Source of the DNA: Granulicella sp.
GTDB lineage: Bacteria > Acidobacteriota > Terriglobia > Terriglobales > Acidobacteriaceae
Assembly (NCBI GenBank): GCA_025357875.1
Contig: JANYLK010000225.1
Location: 38,773 to 102,772 of the forward strand
DNA length: 64,000 nt
Reading direction: 5' to 3'
Shown: positions 1-8,612 of the stretch, piece after piece
Layout: each line of letters begins with the position of its first letter
How positions within the stretch are numbered: the stretch's first letter is position 1
Program-made: the position numbers and the translations under genes
The notes under the pieces: model-generated
Database searches by the model: none
The model's input: the letters and a program-made list of their open reading frames with translations, nothing else
What the model was told of the DNA's origin: nothing

Positions 1-1
1 G

Positions 2-1192
2 ATTGATATTGAGGGGATAGAGAAGTTATTTGGGGTGCCGCAAGCAATTGCGCAGAACTTGTTGCAGCGGATGCGGGCGCTTGGCGTGATTGCGTCAGTC
101 GCAGTAAGCAGCAACTTCCACACTGCGATCTGCCATGCACGTGCGAGGCCAACACAGACGGCAATCATCGCGCAGGGAAACGAAACTCTAGCTTTGGCTC
201 CGCTCCCAATTGCCGTGCTTGATTTATCTGAGGAACACACTGCGACATTTACGTCGTGGGGCATTTGCACGCTTGGCGCGCTGGCTGAGCTTCCTGAGAA
301 TGAATTGGTGGCCCGATTGGGACAGGAAGGGAAGCGGCTTCGCCAATTGGCTCGCGGGGAGCTTCCGCATCTATTTGTTTCAATGGAGACGGAGTTCCGC
401 CTGCAAGAGCGTATTGAACTGGATGCCCCGGTTGAATTGCTAGAGTCGTTGTTGTTCGTGGTCGGCGTAATGTTGGAGCAGCTGATCCTGCGAGCGACGT
501 CGCGGGTTCTGGCGATGGCCTCAGTCACGATTGCACTAACTTTGGAAGGTGGTGAATCGCATGTGCGAACGGTGCGGCCCGCACTGCCGAACAATGACCG
601 GCAACTCTGGATCAAACTGATTCATCTCGATCTGGAGGCGCATCCCCCGCAGGCTGCGATTGTGTCGCTTGTGTTGACTGCTGAATCAGGCAACACGAGT
701 AAAGTGCAACTCGGGCTATTCTCTCCGCAGCTTCCAGAGCCGATGAGGTTGGATGTGACGCTGGCGCGGATTCGAGCAATTGTTGGCGAGGACTGCGTGG
801 GACGGGCGGTGCTGACGGATACGCATCGGCTAGACAGCTTCCGTATGGAGCCTTTTACAATTTCATCTCCGCAAACATCGTATTTGATGCTAGCACGGAG
901 TAGTGAGTCGGATAAATCTCCTGCGGCGGGGCGGCAACTTCGGTCGATAGAAAAAGTTGTGGTCACATTGCGCAGGCTACAGCCGATAGCATTTGAGTTC
1001 CGCAATCGACGGTACCAGGTTGAGTGCGCCTATGGTCCTTGGCTGACATGCGGCGAATGGTGGAATCCAATGCTGTGGAACGAAGAGCAATGGGACCTGA
1101 TTGCGCGGGCTGACGATGGAGATCTTTTTTGCTGCTGCCTGGTGCGCGATCTGGTGCAGAGTTCGTGGCAGATGGTGGCGTTGTATGACTGA
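2..1192 (+). CDS. imuB: ImuB, Y-family polymerase-like mutasome subunit (5' end outside window)
   Basis: C-terminal about 396 residues of ImuB, the catalytically inactive Y-family polymerase homologue that joins ImuA and DnaE2 in SOS-induced translesion synthesis. The frame is open to the left edge, and the first visible residues (IDIEGIEKLFGVP) match the palm region of the family, so the true start lies outside the window. The helix-hairpin-helix/little-finger part follows (LGALAELPENELVARLGQEG). The C-terminal tail ends in a Trp-rich stretch (GEWWNPMLWNEEQWDL) typical of ImuB. The stop overlaps the dnaE2 start by 8 bases, which implies translational coupling. An imuA and/or lexA gene is expected just upstream. 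The family call rests on the tail and on the dnaE2 neighbour. Confidence 0.9.
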   Translation: MDIEGIEKLFGVPQAIAQNLLQRMRALGVIASVAVSSNFHTAICHARARPTQTAIIAQGNETLALAPLPIAVLDLSEEHTATFTSWGICTLGALAELPENELVARLGQEGKRLRQLARGELPHLFVSMETEFRLQERIELDAPVELLESLLFVVGVMLEQLILRATSRVLAMASVTIALTLEGGESHVRTVRPALPNNDRQLWIKLIHLDLEAHPPQAAIVSLVLTAESGNTSKVQLGLFSPQLPEPMRLDVTLARIRAIVGEDCVGRAVLTDTHRLDSFRMEPFTISSPQTSYLMLARSSESDKSPAAGRQLRSIEKVVVTLRRLQPIAFEFRNRRYQVECAYGPWLTCGEWWNPMLWNEEQWDLIARADDGDLFCCCLVRDLVQSSWQMVALYD

Positions 1193-4100
1193 CCGATATG
1201 TGGAGTTGCATGCAGCGAGCGCCTTCAGCTTTCTCGAAGGCGCGTCCCAACCAGAGGAGCTAATCAAGCGTGCGGCGGTGTTGGAAATGCCTGCGATGGC
1301 TCTGCTGGATCGCAATGGGGTATACGGTTCGGCGCGATTCCATACGAGTGCGAAGCGAAATAACGTGCGTGCCCATGTCGGGGCAGAGGTTGCGATTTCT
1401 AATTTCGGTGCGCGACTGGCACCGGCCACATGGCTTCCAAATCAGAACCCGGTGGAGCCTGCGCGGCTGCCATTATTGTGTGAGTCACAAATGGGTTATC
1501 GCAATCTTTGCCAGATGGTTACGCACTTCAAGATGCGGGAAAAAGGGAAGTGCGAAGGCACCGCGACCCTGGAGGATTTGCAGCAGTACTCATCTGGGTT
1601 GGTATGCCTGACGGGTGGCGACGAGGGACCCTTGGCCGCGGCATTAGCGAACGGTGGTGAGGAAGCTGGACGCAAAGTAGTGGAGCGGCTGGTTAGGATC
1701 TTCGGAAGAGAGAGCGTATATGTCGAAATACAACGCCACCAGGAACGTGAAGAGGAGTGGCGCAATCAAATTGCGTTACAAATCGCACGATCTTTGAAGC
1801 TCCCTGTACTCGCGACCAATGGTGTTCGGTACGCGACTGAATATGAGCACGAGGTTCTCGATCTGTTTACAGCGGTTCGGAATCACACCGATCTGGATCA
1901 CGCTGGGCGTCTTCTCACGTATAACCGTCAGCGGCATTTGCGTAACACGCATGATATGACGGCGCTGTTTCGTGATGTGCCTAATGCAGTGGTGAACACG
2001 CTGGAGTTGTCTTCACGTTTGCAATTTGAGTTAGACGATCTAGGTTATAAGTTTCCACGCTACCCAGTTCCCGCAGGCGAGACTATGAACAGTTTTCTGC
2101 GCAAGCGGGTAGACGAAGGATTAATGCGACGGTATGGGCCGAAGAACGATCGCGGGTTGATGGAACGTGCAAAGAAGCAGGTGGAGCATGAACTAACACT
2201 GATTGCACGGCTTGGCTTCGAGGGATACTTCCTTATCGTTTGGGACGTCGTGCAGTTCTGCAAGTCACATGACATTCTTGTGCAAGGGAGAGGCAGCGCA
2301 GCGAATTCGGCGGTTTGCTATGCACTGGAAATTACGGCGATCGATCCGGTTGGTATGGAGTTACTCTTCGAGCGGTTCCTGAGTGAGAATCGCGGCGAGT
2401 GGCCGGACATCGATCTTGATCTGCCGTCTGAAGGCAAGCGCGAACAGGCGATTCAATACATTTATCAGAGATATGGTGAGCTTGGCGCGGCAATGACGGC
2501 GAATGTGATCAGCTATCGTGGTAAGTCCGCTGCGCGCGAGGTAGGCAAAGCGCTGGGTTTTGATCCTGACTCACTGGCTCGACTGTCAGGGTTAGTAAGC
2601 CAGTGGGAGTGGCGCGGTAAGACGGATACGATGGCGCACTCGTTCCATCACGCTGGATTCGACCTAGAGCATCCGCGCATTGCCAAATATCTTGAGCTTT
2701 GCATGCGGATTCAGGACTTGCCGCGGCACCTTGGGCAGCACTCTAGCGGCATGGTGATCTGCCAAGGCCAATTGAATTGTGTAGTGCCGCTGGAGCGCGC
2801 ATCCATGCTGGGGCGCACAGTGGTGCAGTGGGACAAGGAAGACTGCGCCGACATGGGCATCATCAAGGTTGATCTTCTTGGCCTTGGCATGATGGCTGTG
2901 CTCAAGGATTGCATCGAACTGATCCCTCAGCATTACGGAGAGCGAATTGATCTGGCCCAACTGCCAGAGGACGAGGAAGTCTACAAAGTGCTGCAGCGGG
3001 CAGATACCGTAGGCATGTTTCAGGTGGAAAGCCGCGCACAGATGGCGTCTCTACCACAGAATTTTCCGACTAAGTTTTACGACCTTGTGGTGCAGGTTGC
3101 GATCATCCGCCCCGGGCCGATTGTCGGGAAGATGATGCACCCTTACATGCGGCGTCGACAGAAGAAGGAGGAGGTGACCTATCCGCATCCTTCGCTAATT
3201 CCGGTGTTAAAACGCACGCTCGGCGTGCCGTTGTTTCAGGAGCAACTGCTGCGCATTGCAATGACTGTAGCGAATTTTTCTGGCGCTGAGGCGGAGGAAC
3301 TGCGCAAAGCTGTGGGGATGCGGCGCTCATGGGAGCGAATGAAGAATCTGGAAGCAAAGCTCAGGGCCGGCATGGCGGTGAACGGGCTCGATGCAAAGAC
3401 CCAGGACACGATTGTGGAGAACATCAGTTCGTTTGCGCTGTATGGATTTCCTGAATCGCACGCTGCTAGTTTTGCGCTAATTGCCTACGCCTCTGCGTAC
3501 ATAAAGGTGAAATATCTCGCTGCGTTTACATGCGCCATTTTAAATAATCAGCCGATGGGATTTTATATGCCTGCGGTACTGGTGAAAGATGCACAGCGCC
3601 ACGGCCTACGAATTAGGCCCATTGATGTGCAGATGTCGGACTGGGCTTGCACAATTGAACACGAGGGCGATGGCTCGCTTTCGATGCGTATGGGGTTGGG
3701 TTATGCGAAGGGACTACGCAAACAGGCTGGAAATGCGGTGGTCGAATCGCGCAAATGCTCTGGTCCCTTTCGCTCGGTAGAAGATCTTGCGATGCGTGTG
3801 TCGATGCTTAGCCGCAAGGAGCTTACATTGCTGGCGCGGGTTGGAGCCCTGAACGTGCTTGATGGAGTCGAGCACCGCAGAGATGCGCTGTGGCAAGTGG
3901 AACGCGCAGGCAAGATGGAAGGTCCGTTGCTGAGCCAGAACAGAGAATGCCTACAGGATGTTACTGCGACGTTCCCATTGCGACGGATGAACACCGAAGA
4001 GAGACTGGTAGCTGACTACGCTGGAACTGGGCTTACTGTCGGGAGACACCCAATGCATTACCGGCGGCAAGAATTGCGACGGCAAGGCGTTCTATCCGCT

Positions 4101-4373
4101 GAAGAGTTGAAGCGCTGCAAAGATGGCGAGTTTGTGTCCGCGGCCGGATGCGTGATTGCGCGACAGCGTCCCGGTACAGCTAAGGGTTTTATATTCCTCT
4201 CAATGGAAGACGAGACAGGAATCGCGAATGTCATTGTCACTCCAGATCTATACGAACAGGAGCGGATGACGGTGGTTAGCGCTAAATTCTTGTGGGTTGA
4301 GGGATTATTGCAGAATCAGGATGGCGTGATTCACGTGAAGGCGCGGCGGCTGTCAGCACTAGGCGCAGTATAG
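1185..4373 (+). CDS. dnaE2: Error-prone DNA polymerase III alpha subunit DnaE2
   Basis: 1062-residue C-family polymerase for damage-tolerant, mutagenic synthesis with ImuB. I chose ATG 1185 because it gives MTDRYVELHAASAFSFLEG, the normal DnaE2 N-terminus; an upstream in-frame start adds 28 residues of imuB antisense-like sequence. The PHP domain is at about 1-270 and has lost canonical metal His residues (LHAAS). The palm carries the catalytic motif PDIDLDLP with Asp408 and Asp410. The thumb and fingers follow (RHLGQHSSGMVI, FQVESRAQM), and a C-terminal OB fold is at about 980-1055. Length is normal for DnaE2 and shorter than replicative DnaE. It is probably LexA-controlled from a promoter left of the window. 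Confidence 0.95.
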   Translation: MTDRYVELHAASAFSFLEGASQPEELIKRAAVLEMPAMALLDRNGVYGSARFHTSAKRNNVRAHVGAEVAISNFGARLAPATWLPNQNPVEPARLPLLCESQMGYRNLCQMVTHFKMREKGKCEGTATLEDLQQYSSGLVCLTGGDEGPLAAALANGGEEAGRKVVERLVRIFGRESVYVEIQRHQEREEEWRNQIALQIARSLKLPVLATNGVRYATEYEHEVLDLFTAVRNHTDLDHAGRLLTYNRQRHLRNTHDMTALFRDVPNAVVNTLELSSRLQFELDDLGYKFPRYPVPAGETMNSFLRKRVDEGLMRRYGPKNDRGLMERAKKQVEHELTLIARLGFEGYFLIVWDVVQFCKSHDILVQGRGSAANSAVCYALEITAIDPVGMELLFERFLSENRGEWPDIDLDLPSEGKREQAIQYIYQRYGELGAAMTANVISYRGKSAAREVGKALGFDPDSLARLSGLVSQWEWRGKTDTMAHSFHHAGFDLEHPRIAKYLELCMRIQDLPRHLGQHSSGMVICQGQLNCVVPLERASMLGRTVVQWDKEDCADMGIIKVDLLGLGMMAVLKDCIELIPQHYGERIDLAQLPEDEEVYKVLQRADTVGMFQVESRAQMASLPQNFPTKFYDLVVQVAIIRPGPIVGKMMHPYMRRRQKKEEVTYPHPSLIPVLKRTLGVPLFQEQLLRIAMTVANFSGAEAEELRKAVGMRRSWERMKNLEAKLRAGMAVNGLDAKTQDTIVENISSFALYGFPESHAASFALIAYASAYIKVKYLAAFTCAILNNQPMGFYMPAVLVKDAQRHGLRIRPIDVQMSDWACTIEHEGDGSLSMRMGLGYAKGLRKQAGNAVVESRKCSGPFRSVEDLAMRVSMLSRKELTLLARVGALNVLDGVEHRRDALWQVERAGKMEGPLLSQNRECLQDVTATFPLRRMNTEERLVADYAGTGLTVGRHPMHYRRQELRRQGVLSAEELKRCKDGEFVSAAGCVIARQRPGTAKGFIFLSMEDETGIANVIVTPDLYEQERMTVVSAKFLWVEGLLQNQDGVIHVKARRLSALGAV

Positions 4374-4481
4374 TGACCACCCAACCGCACGACTTCGCTG
4401 CCAAACCCGCAATGTCGGAAAGACGTCGCCTCACACCTGGAATGCAGCCCCTTGAGAAACGATAGGTGAAAGGTCCTCGAC

Positions 4482-5474
4482 TTACTTCTTGTTCGTCGCA
4501 AAGACGCTTTTAATACGAAAGATCAACTTAAGCCTTGCTGCTAACGTAGGTTTAGTCGTTTTTCCAGTGTTCGAGGTTGTGTGGGCAAATGGGGAAGTGC
4601 TCTCAGGTGGGTTGAGCTTTAACTCAGGAGCCGTCGTACCGGCGACTGAAGTAGTACTGCCCTCGGCCGTTCGGTCTCGAGCAACGTCTGTCCGCGAGCC
4701 GCTTGTAGGAAGAGCATTGTGAAACTTTGATGGGAGTGAAACGGTATCGACCCACTGAACGATCAGAGAGATTCGCCGATTGGATGGATCAAGCGGATTA
4801 GCCGGGACGCGCAGCATCTGGTCCGCATACCCTCTCACCTGCGAGATCTGATTTGGGCCCACACCACCCTGTCGCAGGAGTCGCCGGGCCGAATTAGCGC
4901 GGTCCGAAGATAGCTCCCAATTCGTATATCCAGTAATGGTCGAGTAGTTTTGCGCATCTGTGTGCCCTTCAATAAGCAATCGGTTCGGCAGAGCTTTGAG
5001 CTGGGCAGAGAGCAGGTTGAGCAGTGCGACGCCGTTCTCACTTAGTTTAGGGCTTCCACTCTCAAAAAATGTTCCGCCTTTATCCTCGATTAATTCGATC
5101 TTGAGTCCTTCACCGGTAACGGTAATATCGATCTGCTTGGATAGCTTGGTCAGATCAGCCTGCTTTAGGATCGCCTTCTCGATCTCCTCCTTCAGTTTTT
5201 CAACATTCTGCTTGTCGATTGAGATGCTTTCTCCGGAGCCCAGATTCAGAGTGCCCGTCTGCTTTCCGTTACTGCTTGGATCGTTAAAATACCCAGCTAC
5301 AGCTTTCTTAATCTGCGGCGAAGTATTTAAGAGCCAAAGGACAATGAACAGCGACATCATTGCCGTCACGAAGTCTGCATACGCCACCTTCCATGCGCCT
5401 CCGTGGTGGCCGCCATGCGAGACCTTTCTCTTGATGACGATGATCGGTCGAGCATTTTTTGCGTCGAGTGCCAT
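4482..5474 (-). CDS. motB: Flagellar motor stator protein MotB
   Basis: 330-residue stator subunit that anchors the MotA4B2-type proton channel to peptidoglycan. It has a short basic cytoplasmic N-terminus with KVSHGGHHGGAWKVAYADF, then one membrane helix at about 33-50. The proton-carrying Asp is Asp34, in the conserved AYADFVTAMM motif. The OmpA-like peptidoglycan-binding domain is at about 130-240 (EGHTDAQ, SSDRANSARRLL, NRRISLIV). The tail beyond 245 is low-complexity Ser/Thr/Pro. It lies 14 bases downstream of motA. The stator genes sit with the che genes, but no basal-body or filament genes are in the window. Confidence 0.96.
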   Translation of the reverse strand: MALDAKNARPIIVIKRKVSHGGHHGGAWKVAYADFVTAMMSLFIVLWLLNTSPQIKKAVAGYFNDPSSNGKQTGTLNLGSGESISIDKQNVEKLKEEIEKAILKQADLTKLSKQIDITVTGEGLKIELIEDKGGTFFESGSPKLSENGVALLNLLSAQLKALPNRLLIEGHTDAQNYSTITGYTNWELSSDRANSARRLLRQGGVGPNQISQVRGYADQMLRVPANPLDPSNRRISLIVQWVDTVSLPSKFHNALPTSGSRTDVARDRTAEGSTTSVAGTTAPELKLNPPESTSPFAHTTSNTGKTTKPTLAARLKLIFRIKSVFATNKK

Positions 5475-5488
5475 GGCGAAGCCTTCTC

Positions 5489-6406
5489 CTATGCTTCACT
5501 GACGCCAGCCGGCTGGGCTTGAGATGCAGACATGGCTGGTGGCACTTCAGATGCTGCGGGACGTTTGCAGGCGATCTCCATCTCGTCGAAGGTGGGGCGC
5601 ACATGCTCCGGAATTGCTCGCCGCCCCATCTCAATGGCAAGTACGGGGGCCAAGCCTTTTAGGAAGGCAAGAATGACGACTCGGATCACGTGTAGGTAGG
5701 AGTTCTGCGAGTCGGCCACTTTGGTCATGCTGGATGCCAGCGGGCCGACCAAACCATAGGACAATAAAATACCAAGGAACGTACCAACGAGAGCTGCTGC
5801 CACTTTCTTGCCTATCTCCTCGGGCGGGCCCCCCAGCGAACCCATGGTAATGACCACTCCGAGCACTGCCGCGACGATGCCCAATCCGGGCAGTGCATCG
5901 GCGACCGTCGTCAATGCGTCGACCGGCATCATCACCTCGTGATGCGCGACATCCATATCAAGTTCCATCATCTGATCCATATCAAACGGTTCCACACCGC
6001 CGGTGATCGCAGTACGCAGCGTATCGCAGAGAAAGGCTCTTGCGTGATGGTCTTTCAAAAAGTCGGGATACTTCTTGAATATCTCGCTTTCAACAGGCTT
6101 CTCGACATCATCTTCTATTCCGATCAGACCTTTCTTACGGACCTTGTTGAATAAGTCAAACAACATCTTCAGGGTGTCCAGGTATCGGGACTTGCCTAAC
6201 ATGGACGGATGGAGTACTACGAGTATGCCTGCGATCATGGCCTTAAGAATATGGAGCGGATTTGCGATGAGCATTGTCCCGATGGCCGCGCCGACGATCG
6301 TTATCAACTCCGACGGTTGGATTAGCACAAGAAGGTGCCCCTTCTCCATCAGAAAGCCGGCAATTACGGCTCCGAAGACAACGATTATTCCAATGATTGG
6401 AAGCAT
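5489..6406 (-). CDS. motA: Flagellar motor stator protein MotA
   Basis: 305-residue stator subunit with four membrane helices: two near the N-terminus (IIGIIVVFGAVIAGFL, ELITIVGAAIGTMLI) and two near 170-225 (LPGLGIVAAVLGVVITMG, GTFLGILLSYGLVGPLA). The cytoplasmic loop at about 70-165 carries the charged residues that contact FliG. The proline-rich channel segment LPGLGIVAAVLGV matches the family. The start codon overlaps the stop of the PAS-GGDEF gene (TAATG), so its translation is probably coupled to that gene. motB follows 14 bases later. Confidence 0.96.
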   Translation of the reverse strand: MLPIIGIIVVFGAVIAGFLMEKGHLLVLIQPSELITIVGAAIGTMLIANPLHILKAMIAGILVVLHPSMLGKSRYLDTLKMLFDLFNKVRKKGLIGIEDDVEKPVESEIFKKYPDFLKDHHARAFLCDTLRTAITGGVEPFDMDQMMELDMDVAHHEVMMPVDALTTVADALPGLGIVAAVLGVVITMGSLGGPPEEIGKKVAAALVGTFLGILLSYGLVGPLASSMTKVADSQNSYLHVIRVVILAFLKGLAPVLAIEMGRRAIPEHVRPTFDEMEIACKRPAASEVPPAMSASQAQPAGVSEA

Positions 6407-7395
6407 TAGCCTTCCCGTGATTCAGTTGCATGGTTGCCACCCGCATACGCGCTAGATTGCATAGCTCGCCGGGCGCGATTTAGCAGAGACTGAAGAGTCT
6501 CTCCCCCAGTCGCCTGGCTTGTTCCTATGCTTACTGTTAACCCGACACGATCGCCCCACCAGCGAAAGTCAGCCGTCCGCGCTAATCCGGCGAGGCGCTG
6601 CGCATGTGCAAGCAGAAGCTCTGCCGTGCGTTCATGCGCCAACACTAAATATTCATTGTTGCCCCAGCGCCCGATAATCTCACCAGGTTTCATCTGACGC
6701 AATAGAGTGTGCTCGACCGTCCGCAGCATCGCCTCGCATGCGTCACGGCCATGCGTTTTGCGCAGGGCCGCCGCCTGGTCGACAACGACCCAAAGCAGCC
6801 CGAACGGAATTCGGCCCGCTCTCCACTGATGGTGGGACGCTTCAAGCCTGTCTTCCATGTCGGCCTGGCTGCGCTCGACCTCCGCGCTTTCTCCGCCTTC
6901 GCCGTGGGGCAACGCATCCAAATGTTCTACCGGATAGAACAGCAGAACAGTACCGGTAAGTTTCCCCAGCGAGTCTCGCAGGCAAACTCTGCGAAGCATT
7001 CCCGGAACAGAATGGCCGAGTTTATGACTCATCAATACTAAGGTGGGACACTGGAGACTGTCATTGTTCCCCACTTCGCACTCGACGCCAGCATTAGATA
7101 TGCCGGTGGGGATCGCACAGGCTAGGTCCACTCCAGCGCGGCAATTGGTATTCACCGAACCACTGTATCGGAACCCGGCAACGCCTGTGCCTGTCCGTGC
7201 CAGATGCTCATGGTCGACGCGATACAAACTGTCGGGGCATCGCTGAGAAATCATATCCTGCGCGAGGTAGCCCGTCAGAGTTACAGCCGCACTATTCCAA
7301 AACAATACATTCGAACAATCATCGAGAATCGCCACACCGCCATCGATGAGGTCAAGGGTTGCCTCCAGCATCTCCGCACAATCTTTCATTTGCAT
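6406..7395 (-). CDS. PAS-GGDEF protein with degenerate GGDEF signature
   Basis: 329-residue cytoplasmic protein. An N-terminal PAS-like region is at about 8-60 (LDLIDGGVAILDDCSNVLFWN), continuing to about 160. A GGDEF fold follows at about 195-320, with IGRWGNNEYLVL where IGRWGGDEFL is expected. The signature is therefore Gly245-Asn-Asn-Glu-Tyr249. The acidic third residue needed for metal and catalysis in the GG(D/E)EF family is Asn, so diguanylate cyclase activity is unlikely. Binding of GTP or c-di-GMP, or a protein-interaction role, is more plausible. The gene overlaps motA, and an exact sigma-28 -10 box lies 29 bases upstream. I infer a link to motor control. Confidence 0.8.
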   Translation of the reverse strand: MQMKDCAEMLEATLDLIDGGVAILDDCSNVLFWNSAAVTLTGYLAQDMISQRCPDSLYRVDHEHLARTGTGVAGFRYSGSVNTNCRAGVDLACAIPTGISNAGVECEVGNNDSLQCPTLVLMSHKLGHSVPGMLRRVCLRDSLGKLTGTVLLFYPVEHLDALPHGEGGESAEVERSQADMEDRLEASHHQWRAGRIPFGLLWVVVDQAAALRKTHGRDACEAMLRTVEHTLLRQMKPGEIIGRWGNNEYLVLAHERTAELLLAHAQRLAGLARTADFRWWGDRVGLTVSIGTSQATGGETLQSLLNRARRAMQSSAYAGGNHATESREG

Positions 7396-7423
7396 GACCT
7401 CGAAATTCAGCTTTCCTAATTCG

Positions 7424-7450
7424 TTATCGGCGGATGACCAAAAGGTCGTC
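7424..7450 (-). promoter_or_regulatory. Putative sigma-28 (FliA) promoter for PAS-GGDEF-motA-motB
   Basis: On the minus strand an exact GCCGATAA (7424-7431) matches the sigma-28 -10 consensus. The -35 octamer at 11-base spacing (7443-7450) matches the consensus poorly. The box ends 28 bases before the GTG/ATG region of the PAS-GGDEF gene, leaving a short leader. The exact -10 and the motility context support it; the weak -35 lowers confidence. Confidence 0.5.
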
Positions 7451-7538
7451 GGAATTTGCAGTAAGGCTAGTTTTTGGAACTAAACATGAAAGCGCGGTTA
7501 ATCGTCAAATCGCCGATCCGTAGGACGTTGTAAAGCGG

Positions 7539-8072
7539 CTAGGCCCTAAACAGGCTCGATTCTTCGCGGTACAGTGTGAGAAAAAGTGTATGAGAATTAA
7601 ATCGATATGCCCTAGAAAAGTTCACTGAAGGCTTGCTGACGTGAACTTTATAGCTACGCCCAGCGATGACGGTAGGCGGGGACAGGGCGCACTCGGAAGA
7701 TAGTTCCGGAACACCGTTTTTCCAGCCTCCGGCAAGCATATTGCAGAGTTCACCCAAGGCGTCGTTGGTTGAGTCGTCCTCTGCGTCGATTGGGATGCCA
7801 CCGAGCATGGCTGAGGCAATTGACCGTGCAGCGCAGGTCGTTGTCCTAATCTGGCAGGAACCGCGCATCGCTCCCGAGAAACCCACCACTGCTGTCCTTT
7901 CATCACACTCTGCTTGAATTTCGCCATCGGCTGCGGACTCAATAACCTTGATCTCAAATCCAAACATCAGATTGAAAATTTCTGTTACGGTTGCATCGGC
8001 ACGATCGAGATTGTGGGAAGAGAGAAATTCATCCGCTCGGTATGCCTTCGGTTTAACGCTGGTGATCGACAT
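7539..8072 (-). CDS. CheX-like CheY-phosphate phosphatase
   Basis: 177-residue CheC/CheX/FliY-type phosphatase-like protein. ATG 8072 (MSITSVKPKAYR) is preferred over a TTG eight codons upstream because a GAGGA ribosome site precedes it. The family signature D/S-x3-E-x2-N-x(20-22)-P is present: Asp104, Glu108, Asn111 in DALGELCN, followed by a Pro about 22 residues later. Only one such motif is visible, as in CheX. Known CheX proteins dephosphorylate CheY-P as dimers; here it lies directly after cheY, which fits that role. No CheZ is encoded nearby. Confidence 0.8.
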   Translation of the reverse strand: MSITSVKPKAYRADEFLSSHNLDRADATVTEIFNLMFGFEIKVIESAADGEIQAECDERTAVVGFSGAMRGSCQIRTTTCAARSIASAMLGGIPIDAEDDSTNDALGELCNMLAGGWKNGVPELSSECALSPPTVIAGRSYKVHVSKPSVNFSRAYRFNSHTLFLTLYREESSLFRA

Positions 8073-8173
8073 ATTAAGTCTTTCCTCACTTAACAAATTC
8101 GCTTAAAGTAATGCGTTACTGGACTATCGCGCTACGATTGCCTAACCCTGAGCCGCAGGTGAGGACTGATAAA

Positions 8174-8551
8174 TCACGAGGCGAGCAGAGGCTTAACGTT
8201 GTTTTTAATGTGCTCGACGGTGAAAGGTTTCCGGATGTAGCCCCGGGCCCCCGCAAGGATTGCCTGGCGTACCTGTGGCTCGCTGTTCTCGGTCGTAACC
8301 ATAACGATGGGAACCCCGACGGCAAGTTTCTCATCTTTGATCTGCTGTAATAACTGGAGTCCTGACATGATGGGCATATTGATGTCGCACATGATGAGCG
8401 CGACCTGATTCGTGCGGAGTAATGCGAGTGCCTCATTCCCGTCGCACGCTTCCAATACCGATTCAAACTCTACGTCCGCCATTTTTAGGACTCGCAGGAC
8501 GACTTTGCGCATCATGGCCGAATCATCCACTACTAAAACTGTTCCCTTCAT
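8174..8551 (-). CDS. cheY: CheY-like chemotaxis response regulator
   Basis: 125-residue stand-alone receiver domain. ATG 8551 gives MKGTVLVVDDSAMMRK and has AGAGGA upstream; a longer frame adds 25 poorly conserved residues. The acidic pocket is VVDDS, the phosphoacceptor is the Asp in IMCDINMP, then Thr in VMVTTEN and Lys in YIRKPF complete the receiver set. It has no output domain, so it should act by binding the motor switch. It lies between cheB and the CheX-like phosphatase gene. Confidence 0.9.
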   Translation of the reverse strand: MKGTVLVVDDSAMMRKVVLRVLKMADVEFESVLEACDGNEALALLRTNQVALIMCDINMPIMSGLQLLQQIKDEKLAVGVPIVMVTTENSEPQVRQAILAGARGYIRKPFTVEHIKNNVKPLLAS

Positions 8552-8612
8552 ACTCGTCCTCTGCTTTCTCCATCTTGAGACTTCGGTGAATAGTATCGAA
8601 CGATCTAGATCG

